Source: Spirochaetia bacterium (lineage in GTDB: Bacteria; Spirochaetota; Spirochaetia; Treponematales; Breznakiellaceae). Taken from it: DNA of 5,016 bases. Below the pieces are notes generated by a model. The model was not told the origin of the DNA. It was given only the letters and a program-made list of their open reading frames with translations, and did no database searches. Made by a program: the position numbers and the translations under genes. The stretch spans positions 1 to 5,016 of the forward strand of contig BOBG01000136.1 in NCBI GenBank assembly GCA_026002265.1, read 5' to 3'. This document shows positions 1 to 5,016 of this stretch, in pieces; position 1 is the stretch's first letter, and each line of letters starts with the position of its first letter.

Positions 1-2
1 AT

Positions 3-164
3 GAAATTGCCACGGCCCGGATCAAAGTGAGCATTGATTTTCCCCGGCCGGTCACCGGTACAACCGGTGCTAAATACAATGGGAGGCGGGTGGAATTCGA
101 CATTCCCCTCCTCGACCTCCTTGTACTAGAAAAACCCCTTCATTATGAAGTTTCGTGGCGTTAA
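3..164 (+). CDS. C-terminal end of an unrecognised protein (partial, 5' end outside window)
   Basis: An open frame enters from the left edge and reads 53 codons to a TAA at 162-164; the other two forward frames hit stops within the first 40 bases. The visible peptide begins EIATARIKVSIDF and ends in a hydrophobic stretch, FDIPLLDLLVLEKP, followed by HYEVSWR. The alternation of short hydrophobic and charged stretches suggests a beta-rich terminal domain, but I do not recognise the family and assign no function. The gene is convergent with the aldo/keto reductase, and the two stop codons overlap in the palindrome TTAA at 161-164. There is no room for a dedicated terminator before the stop. The coding call rests on the open frame reaching the edge, sensible composition and the tight junction. 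Confidence 0.6.
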   Translation, partial: EIATARIKVSIDFPRPVTGTTGAKYNGRRVEFDIPLLDLLVLEKPLHYEVSWR

Positions 165-1384
165 TGTTTCCGGCCGCTTTTCAAAAAGGTACGGGCGATT
201 CCGCCGCCCCACCTGACCCAGAATGGCTCCAGCCGGTGACGGACCAATTCAAGATTCTGCATTATCGGGAGGTGTTGCGGGCAATGTGTTTCACACTTTC
301 CGCATTTAACACAAAGATGTGGGCTACTTGTTTTTTCAGAAGTGATGCCGATGCTCGTTATAAATTGTTGTATTCCTATGTTAAAACCCATAGTATACGA
401 AGTATTGTACGCGGAAAAACAGGCCGGAATATTGACACCTTGGGGACATGGCATACAGTAATTGCAGCCGGTACAATGAATTTTGTATGAAGCAGAAAAA
501 ATACCCCGCACTTGATCAAACAGTTCATGCTCGGCCCGCGTCAGCATCCCCGGTACAGCAGAATCCGCAACTGTCAAATTTTCCGCTAATTGCTCCGGAG
601 TGTTCATACCGGAAAGCACAACGGTCGGTTCAGACTGATCCCAAATCCACTTGAGTCCCCACTGCGCGGGCGAAAGATCCGGATTTGCTTTTTTGAAAGC
701 CTGTCCCGCATCTGCTGGCAGCCCGGTTGCAAGTTTGCCGCCGAGAAGCGGTTCCATGATGATGACCGGCATCGTTTCCGCGGCTTTTTTCAAACCAGTG
801 ACTCCGGCCTGAAAATTCGGATCAGAATAATTGTACTGAATCTGGCAGAATTCCCAGTCATAATCCCCCAAAACCTGCAAAAAATCCGGCTGCGATCCAT
901 GAAATGAAAAACCAATCTGCTTGATCTGTCCGGATTTTTTCTTTTCCGCTATCCATGATTCGACTCCCCATTTTTTAAATTGTTCCCACTGATTCGAATC
1001 TGTGATCATATGCAAAAGGTAGTAATCAACATACTTTGTTTTGAGGCGTTCAAGGCTTTTTTGGAAAAATTTTTCTAAATCCGCACCCTGTTTACAGAAC
1101 AATAAAGGCATTTTTGTTGCAATAAAAACTTTCCCCCGGATTTTTGCATTGGCTAAAATGCTTCCGGTCGTTTCTTCACTCCCCGGATACAAATAGGCTG
1201 TATCGAAATAATTAACTCCGCGCTGTACAGCTTCCAGAACGAGCGCTTCGCTTTTTTTGTAATCAATAGAAGCGTAATTCTGGGATCCCGACACTGGAAT
1301 TCCGGATTTCCGTGGAAAACGCATACACCCGAATCCGAGTACTGACAAGGAATTACCGGATTTTTTATCTATCCTATACTGCAT
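161..1384 (-). CDS. Aldo/keto reductase with C-terminal 4Fe-4S ferredoxin-like domain
   Basis: This 407-residue protein is a predicted cytoplasmic NAD(P)H- or ferredoxin-linked oxidoreductase of the COG1453-type aldo/keto reductase group. Residues 1 to about 290 form the AKR barrel, opening with LGFGCMRFP. The usual catalytic tetrad is visible: D61 and Y64 in FDTAYLYPGSE, K91 in ATKMP, and H125 in YYLLH. Residues about 300-375 carry two cysteine clusters: C304, C307, C310 and C313 followed by P, the family's CX2CX2CX2CP form, and C358, C361, C364 and C368 followed by P, a classical CX2CX2CX3CP. These probably hold two [4Fe-4S] centres. The length fits the family and nothing is missing. The ATG start is supported by an AGGAG five bases upstream. 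The substrate cannot be read from the sequence. The gene stands alone behind the repeat array and ends tail-to-tail with the gene at the left edge. Confidence 0.95.
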   Translation of the reverse strand: MQYRIDKKSGNSLSVLGFGCMRFPRKSGIPVSGSQNYASIDYKKSEALVLEAVQRGVNYFDTAYLYPGSEETTGSILANAKIRGKVFIATKMPLLFCKQGADLEKFFQKSLERLKTKYVDYYLLHMITDSNQWEQFKKWGVESWIAEKKKSGQIKQIGFSFHGSQPDFLQVLGDYDWEFCQIQYNYSDPNFQAGVTGLKKAAETMPVIIMEPLLGGKLATGLPADAGQAFKKANPDLSPAQWGLKWIWDQSEPTVVLSGMNTPEQLAENLTVADSAVPGMLTRAEHELFDQVRGIFSASYKIHCTGCNYCMPCPQGVNIPACFSAYNTSYTMGFNIGIQQFITSIGITSEKTSSPHLCVKCGKCETHCPQHLPIMQNLELVRHRLEPFWVRWGGGIARTFLKSGRKH

Positions 1385-1389
1385 AAACG

Positions 1390-1394
1390 CTCCT
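1390..1394 (-). promoter_or_regulatory. Shine-Dalgarno site of the aldo/keto reductase
   Basis: On the minus strand AGGAG, within AGAGAGGAG, lies five bases before the ATG at 1384-1382. It is the clearest ribosome-binding site in the window and fixes the reductase start. The repeat array begins only six bases further upstream, at 1400. Confidence 0.8.
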
Positions 1395-1428
1395 CTCTAA
1401 ATGAAAATACCCAATTTAGTACGATTCG

Positions 1429-1456
1429 TCTATAGTTGATTAATCCACGAATGAAA
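1429..1456 (-). promoter_or_regulatory. Weak candidate sigma70-type promoter inside repeat unit 1
   Basis: On the minus strand TTTCAT (1456-1451) and TATAGA (1434-1429) are separated by 16 bases, and transcription from here would give a leader of roughly 40 bases for the aldo/keto reductase. Both hexamers are far from ideal. They are identical in all six repeat units, so if this is a promoter it exists in six tandem copies pointing at the reductase. It is listed because no non-repeat sequence is available to hold a promoter for that gene. The call is speculative. Confidence 0.2.
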
Positions 1457-1511
1457 CGAACAAACACGAATAAGAGACTATTATTAGTGTACAGTGGTGT
1501 GTATTCGTGGA
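1444..1511. repeat. Nested inverted repeat of each array unit (unit 1 shown)
   Basis: The outer arms TCCACGAAT (1444-1452) and ATTCGTGGA (1503-1511) are perfectly complementary over nine bases. Inside them CACGAATAA (1465-1473) and TTATTAGTG (1481-1489) pair with one G-A mismatch around a 7-base loop. The same structure recurs at 1591-1658, 1738-1805, 1885-1952, 2032-2099 and 2179-2246. The outer arms are invariant in all six units. In units 2-6 the inner arm reads CATGAATAA, which weakens one pair. A third copy of the arm core, ATTCGT at 1424-1429, can pair with ACGAAT at 1447-1452 instead, so two alternative folds compete. No poly-T run follows, so this is not a standard terminator. Confidence 0.85.
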
Positions 1512-2278
1512 CCATATTCTTATATTCCTACATTTGTGCTTGCACCAATGAAAATACCCAATTTAGTACGATTCGTCTATAGTTGATTAATCCACGAATG
1601 AAACGAACAAACATGAATAAGAGACTATTATTAGTGTACAGTGGTGTGTATTCGTGGACCATATTCTTATATTCCTACATCTGTGCTTGCACCAATGAAA
1701 ATACCCAATTTAGTACGATTCGTCTATAGTTGATTAATCCACGAATGAAACGAACAAACATGAATAAGAGACTATCATTAGTGTATATTGGTGTGTATTC
1801 GTGGACCATATTCTTGTATTCCTACATTTGTGCTTGCACCAATGAAAATACCCAATTTAGTACGATTCGTCTATAGCTGACTAATCCACGAATGAAACGA
1901 ACAAACATGAATAAGAAACTATTATTAGTGTACATTGGTGTGTATTCGTGGACCATATTCTTATATTCCTACATTTGCGCTTGCACCGATGAAAATACCC
2001 AATTTAGTACGATTCGTCTATAGCTGATTAATCCACGAATGAAACGAACAAACATGAATAAGAAACTATTATTAGTGTACATTGGTGTGTATTCGTGGAC
2101 CATATTCTTATATTCACACATCTGTGCTTGCACCAATGAAAATACCTAATTTAGTACGATTCGTCTATAGTTGATTAATCCACGAATGAAACGAACAAAC
2201 ATGAATAAGAGACTATTATTAGTGTACAGTGGTGTGTATTCGTGGACCATATTCTTGTATTCACACACCTGTGTACGT

Positions 2279-3688
2279 TTAAAAGTCTATCTCCGGAAGA
2301 CCGTCTAGTGATTCCGGCAGCGCAGTTTTTGAAAAATACATCACCAGCGGAGAGGTAGCGCGCCGGATGACGATGGCTCCATTCCGGTTCGTATCCGGAA
2401 CAAGTTCAAGCCGTAGGCCCTGAGAATCAACAGTATACAGAAAATTGAGAATAGATCCCGGAATTCCTATGCCGTCACATTGTAACGAAAGCGCACCGTC
2501 AAAAGTATTTTGCAAATTAGTCTCTACAAACAAATTCATCGCCACAGTCCCGCTTCCCAATGAAGCGTAGGAGATGTACTGCGGAATCAATAAATCATAT
2601 CCGGTCCAGGTAAACCGGCCATCGGCATTGAGCAGAAGGGTACCGTAATTCATACTGGAAAAAAGCGGACCTTGAGCAACAATTCTCTGGTACATAGCTT
2701 CGCGGCGTGCTTGTTCCTGCACAATGAGATCGTCAACATTTGCAGAAAATGCGTTGAATAGAAACATAGCCGGAATGGCACTTCCATCATTATAGTACAC
2801 AGCTAATTGTGTGGCGGACCGGAGAGTCATTTGGAGACTGCTTCCCTCAAAATGCCATGACCGTGTGCCGTCAGCCCGGATAGCAGTGTATTCAAAACTC
2901 TTATCAACAGTTTCTGTATGAATCCGGGCGATGCCCGTATCCTGCCCCGGAAAAAAACCATAATGCTGACTCAAAGCTTCAATGTCGATACGCTGATTCG
3001 TGAGCATATTACTGTATGAATCCGGAACCCATACCGTGAGCACAAGCCGGTCAAGCTCGTCATTGGGATGCTCCTCTGCAACAGCCGCTGTACGGGCGAG
3101 TCCCATGGCCCCGCCGCTATGTTCAAACAATTTAAGCCGGTACGAAAAACAATAGCCTACGCTGCCATCTTCCGTCATAACGTAGTACCACGTACCGGGC
3201 AACGGCTCGCCGGAACTGCTCACTGCCGTTGCACCGGAAGCTGCCTGTAGGATTTTGACGATTTCACCTGAGTGGAGCCGGTAGACGCGTTTTGCATTAT
3301 TATCCGGACTTTCCCGTATCGGCAATCCATCTTGAAGCGTTTCCGCATACAGTAGTGCGAACTGTGCAAAGTCCTGTGCCCGTTGTTTCGCTGCCCGTTC
3401 CGAACCTACCAGTTCAAGCTTCGCAAGGGGAATTTCCATTTTATCAAGTGAATCGGTCCGGTAGGATACCGGAATTCCGGCAACCCACACTTGATTAATG
3501 TTTGATCGAATGTATACAGGAAGAACGGTTCCAGAAGGAATCGCTGGTTTATCAGTTGACCACAGCAGAACACCCCACCCCAAAGAGCGTGAACAAGAAG
3601 CGAGCAAAAAGCTCAGCACACACCCAACAAAAAACCGGTACATTAAGGTAGTATACCGGAATATTCTAAAAAAACTAGAGGCATTCAT
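2279..3688 (-). CDS. Lipoprotein with bacterial SH3-like domain
   Basis: This 469-residue protein is probably anchored to a membrane by lipid and faces the periplasm or cell surface. A hydrophobic segment at about residues 17-31 ends in a lipobox, L29-A30-S31-C32, giving a predicted lipidated Cys32. Residues about 117-187 resemble a bacterial SH3 (SH3_3-like) domain: GLPIRESPDNNAKRVYRL, then GEIVKIL, WYYV, and GSVGYCFSYRL. Such domains often bind cell-wall peptides. Residues about 210-469 are beta-rich and unrecognised. From memory the SH3 region resembles a conserved treponemal lipoprotein. The ATG at 3688 overlaps the end of the hemerythrin gene by 14 bases, which suggests translational coupling. 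An in-frame ATG at 3643 (residue 16) would give a more compact signal peptide, MYRFFVGCVLSFLLAS before the Cys. Neither start has a good Shine-Dalgarno sequence, so the start is open. The stop lies five bases from the repeat array. Confidence 0.85.
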   Translation of the reverse strand: MNASSFFRIFRYTTLMYRFFVGCVLSFLLASCSRSLGWGVLLWSTDKPAIPSGTVLPVYIRSNINQVWVAGIPVSYRTDSLDKMEIPLAKLELVGSERAAKQRAQDFAQFALLYAETLQDGLPIRESPDNNAKRVYRLHSGEIVKILQAASGATAVSSSGEPLPGTWYYVMTEDGSVGYCFSYRLKLFEHSGGAMGLARTAAVAEEHPNDELDRLVLTVWVPDSYSNMLTNQRIDIEALSQHYGFFPGQDTGIARIHTETVDKSFEYTAIRADGTRSWHFEGSSLQMTLRSATQLAVYYNDGSAIPAMFLFNAFSANVDDLIVQEQARREAMYQRIVAQGPLFSSMNYGTLLLNADGRFTWTGYDLLIPQYISYASLGSGTVAMNLFVETNLQNTFDGALSLQCDGIGIPGSILNFLYTVDSQGLRLELVPDTNRNGAIVIRRATSPLVMYFSKTALPESLDGLPEIDF

Positions 3689-4085
3689 GGGCTTTTACGA
3701 AAGTCGCCATACGGAAATCATCACCCTTGATGTGGTTAAGGAGCCAGCTTTCAACAGAAGTAATAACTTCTTCTACCAATGCTCTGTGAGGACCTTCGTT
3801 ATGGAGCCGTACAGTCAAAGCACCTACTGTTTTTTTAAAGTCCTCATGTATCTGTCTATGCATCAAATAATCAGGATAACCATACGTGATCTGAAGCGCT
3901 TCTTCGTCAGTAAAATGCTTGATCGTGTAACCGGTTAGAAAGTCGAGCGTCCTAAAAATCTCCGTACAGCCTTTTCCGCTCTGTGAAGCTTTGATTAGAT
4001 TGTTGAGCGCTGCAATTAACTGCTTATGCTGGTGGTCAATCTGTTTATGTCCCGTTTCTAGGGAACTATCCCATTGATATGCCAT
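3675..4085 (-). CDS. Bacteriohemerythrin
   Basis: This 136-residue single-domain, soluble non-haem di-iron protein would bind O2 reversibly, and in anaerobes and microaerophiles such proteins are thought to store, scavenge or sense oxygen. All seven expected iron ligands are visible: H20 in IDHQH, H57 and E61 in HFTDE, H76 and H80 in HRQIH, and H118 with D123 in HIKGDD. The length is the normal one for stand-alone bacterial hemerythrins (about 130-140 residues), and the N-terminal W5 with the GHxxID pattern is typical. No methyl-accepting or other signalling domain is attached. The gene sits 62 bases after the FN3-TPR gene and overlaps the lipoprotein gene by 14 bases, so the three are probably one transcript. 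A modest Shine-Dalgarno sequence, AAGGG at 4099-4095, lies among inverted repeats that could control its access. Confidence 0.96.
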   Translation of the reverse strand: MAYQWDSSLETGHKQIDHQHKQLIAALNNLIKASQSGKGCTEIFRTLDFLTGYTIKHFTDEEALQITYGYPDYLMHRQIHEDFKKTVGALTVRLHNEGPHRALVEEVITSVESWLLNHIKGDDFRMATFVKAHECL

Positions 4086-4088
4086 AGT

Positions 4089-4111
4089 ATTCTTCCCTTA
4101 AGAATAGGGAA
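4089..4111 (-). promoter_or_regulatory. Hemerythrin ribosome-binding site with two exclusive hairpins
   Basis: On the minus strand the likely Shine-Dalgarno AAGGG (4099-4095) forms exactly the 5-base loop of a perfect 6-bp hairpin, ATTCTT (4105-4100) with AAGAAT (4094-4089). Alternatively TTCCCT (4111-4106) pairs with AGGGAA (4098-4093) around a 7-base loop, burying the same site. The two folds exclude each other. The pairings are read directly from the sequence; a regulatory role is inference. Confidence 0.45.
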
Positions 4112-4137
4112 AGAGAGAATCATTTTTCCCTCTTTCC
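4108..4137 (-). terminator. Strong intercistronic hairpin, possible weak terminator or processing site
   Basis: On the minus strand GGAAAGAGGGAA (4137-4126) pairs with TTCTCTCTTTCC (4119-4108) over 12 bp, with a single G-U wobble and a 6-base loop. It begins 11 bases after the FN3-TPR stop codon. The bases that follow, CTATTCTT, are only moderately T-rich, so termination would be partial at best. It could instead stabilise the 3' end of the upstream message and set different levels for the FN3-TPR and hemerythrin genes. Its 3' arm overlaps the sequence able to mask the hemerythrin ribosome-binding site. Confidence 0.5.
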
Positions 4138-4147
4138 TCTCTACTCG

Positions 4148-5016
4148 CTACCTACCCAGCGCCCGGTACGCAAGTCCCCGATTAGTGGCATATACAGTCC
4201 TGTCCGGGTTGATACGGATCGCCTCATCGTAATCTGCTATTGCCCGGTCGTAATCACCCTTATTATAATAGGCACTTCCCCGGTTATTGTATGCGGCATC
4301 ATAGCGGGGGTTGAGACGGATCGCTTCAGTGTAATCTTTTATTGCCTGGTCGTAGTCACCTTTATTTTTGTATGCAATGCCGCGGTTATTATAATATGTG
4401 GATTCTTGAGGGTTAAGGCGGATCGCTTCAGTATAATCTGCTATTGCCCGGTCATAATTACCCTTATCATCGTATGCCCAGCCGCGCCGGTTATACGCAT
4501 TAGCATAGGTAGGATCTATCCGGATGGCCTCGCTAAACTCGGCTATTGCCCGGTCGTACTCTTTTTTAGCGTAATATTCTACGCCCCAGTTGTAGTAGGT
4601 GTTAGCCATTGACGGATCCAGTTGAGGTGTTATACTCGCAGTTCGTACGGTTACTAGTGGAGATTTTGCACTTTCCTGCCCGTTCTGCACAGACGCTATC
4701 CAGAAATAGTACGTTACCCCGCTCGTCATTCCGGTTATATTTACATAGCTTCCGGCCACTAGATTGCTCAAGGCACCTGCACGGGATGCATCATTTTGGT
4801 TACTATAATACACTTTATAACGTATATCCGTTCCTACACTGTCCCAGTTTAAGATTACAGAGTCTGCTCCCGGAGTCCCAGCCCGCACATTCCGGGGAAC
4901 CGGAGGTGCAGGTTCCAGCAGCGTTACTATTGCAGTCTGCCCGGCTTGTACCGTAACTGTCCGTACCTCAGTTGTCCGGCCGTCATCAAGTTTCACGGAC
5001 CATGCGCTATTTCCCA
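4148..5016 (-). CDS. Fibronectin type III and TPR repeat protein (partial, N-terminus outside window)
   Basis: The frame stays open to the right edge. A GTG at 4996 could be read as a start, but six more in-frame codons (GNSAWS) precede it without a stop and continue a beta-strand pattern, so the true start lies beyond 5016. Numbering from the GTG, residues 1-29 look like the end of a beta-sandwich or PEGA-like module (VRTVTVQAGQTAIVTLLEP). Residues about 33-118 are a fibronectin type III domain, with LNWDS, YKVYYS and VTYYFWIASV. Then come four 34-residue TPR units (129-162, 163-196, 197-230, 231-264), each ending close to YDRAIADYTEAIRLNP, and a final half-repeat ending RALGR. The units occupy about 4205-4612 at 102 bp each. 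TPR and FN3 modules bind proteins, often at the cell envelope; the partner is unknown. It is the most upstream visible gene of the probable operon. Confidence 0.9.
   Translation of the reverse strand, partial: GNSAWSVKLDDGRTTEVRTVTVQAGQTAIVTLLEPAPPVPRNVRAGTPGADSVILNWDSVGTDIRYKVYYSNQNDASRAGALSNLVAGSYVNITGMTSGVTYYFWIASVQNGQESAKSPLVTVRTASITPQLDPSMANTYYNWGVEYYAKKEYDRAIAEFSEAIRIDPTYANAYNRRGWAYDDKGNYDRAIADYTEAIRLNPQESTYYNNRGIAYKNKGDYDQAIKDYTEAIRLNPRYDAAYNNRGSAYYNKGDYDRAIADYDEAIRINPDRTVYATNRGLAYRALGR

Larger units (their letters stand above)
1400..2273. repeat. Tandem array of six 147-bp units filling the intergenic gap
   Basis: Units start at 1400, 1547, 1694, 1841, 1988 and 2135. All have a period of exactly 147 bases with no indels; the sixth loses its last 8 or so bases at 2273. 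Each begins (A/G)ATGAAAATACC and the first five end TTGCACC. I see roughly 15 variable positions, mostly transitions. Unit GC is about 35% (51 of 147 in unit 2), well below the flanking genes. The array leaves only 15 bases before the reductase start and 5 bases after the lipoprotein stop. There is no transposase, terminal inverted repeat pair or target duplication. Each unit holds conserved inverted repeats (separate entry). The array accounts for the whole stretch without genes between 1385 and 2278. Its function is unknown; it could be a minisatellite, a regulatory-site array or an RNA-coding array. Confidence 0.97.

Noticed and set aside
138..150. Palindrome CTTCATTATGAAG as a terminator of the left-edge gene
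   Set aside because: It lies inside the coding sequence, the usable stem is only about four pairs, and no T run follows it.
155..907. Forward-strand open frames at 155-490, 448-654 and 590-907
   Set aside because: They lie antisense to the well-supported aldo/keto reductase, show no recognisable domain and are shadows of its codons.
1400..2273. CRISPR array
   Set aside because: The whole 147-base unit repeats with no unique spacers, the unit is far longer than a CRISPR repeat, and there are no cas genes.
1400..2273. Integron attC array or insertion sequence
   Set aside because: The units contain no gene cassettes, I see no convincing RYYYAAC/GTTRRRY core pair, and there is no integrase, transposase or target-site duplication.
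3498..3938. Forward-strand open frame of 146 codons
   Set aside because: It is antisense across the lipoprotein start and most of the hemerythrin, whose seven iron ligands prove the minus strand is coding. Its peptide shows no family features.
4148..4204. Frameshift or premature stop cutting the last TPR unit
   Set aside because: The bases after the stop do not encode a TPR second helix in the same frame, and a terminal half-repeat is common in TPR proteins, where it can cap the superhelix.
4994..4996. GTG as the true start of the FN3-TPR gene
   Set aside because: The frame stays open upstream to the window edge with plausible domain sequence, and no convincing Shine-Dalgarno precedes the GTG, so the gene is treated as truncated by the window.

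Overview
The window looks like chromosome from an anaerobic, host- or sediment-associated bacterium, most likely a Treponema-type spirochaete. I base this on an SH3-domain lipoprotein with blocks I recall from treponemal proteins (for example the stretch around YAETLQDGLPIR and CFSYRLKLFEH), a ferredoxin-like aldo/keto reductase typical of anaerobes, and a TPR protein of the kind common in these genomes. This is recall and inference, since no database search was possible. Genic GC content is in the mid-to-upper 40s percent by eye.

Layout, left to right. Positions 3-164 (+) are the last 53 codons of an unrecognised protein that enters from the left. It ends tail-to-tail on an aldo/keto reductase with two [4Fe-4S] motifs (161-1384, -), and the two stop codons share one TTAA. 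Positions 1400-2273 hold six head-to-tail copies of an AT-rich 147-bp repeat. The repeats fill almost all of the space between the reductase gene and the lipoprotein gene upstream of it. Next come a lipoprotein with an SH3-like domain (2279-3688, -), a bacteriohemerythrin with all seven iron ligands (3675-4085, -), and the C-terminal part of an FN3-TPR protein (4148 to beyond 5016, -).

The FN3-TPR, hemerythrin and lipoprotein genes run in one direction, with a 62-nt gap and then a 14-nt overlap, so they are probably co-transcribed. The 62-nt gap carries a strong 12-bp hairpin. Its 3' arm can instead pair with the hemerythrin Shine-Dalgarno sequence, so either termination/processing or translational control is possible. 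The reductase gene faces the same way, but 894 bp of almost pure repeat lie upstream of it. Its promoter must therefore be inside the repeats, or it depends on read-through from the lipoprotein gene.

The most unusual element is the repeat array. It has six units, no indels, strictly conserved nested palindromes, smaller internal sub-repeats, and a base composition unlike the flanking genes. I found no defence system, transposase, CRISPR, tRNA or rRNA.
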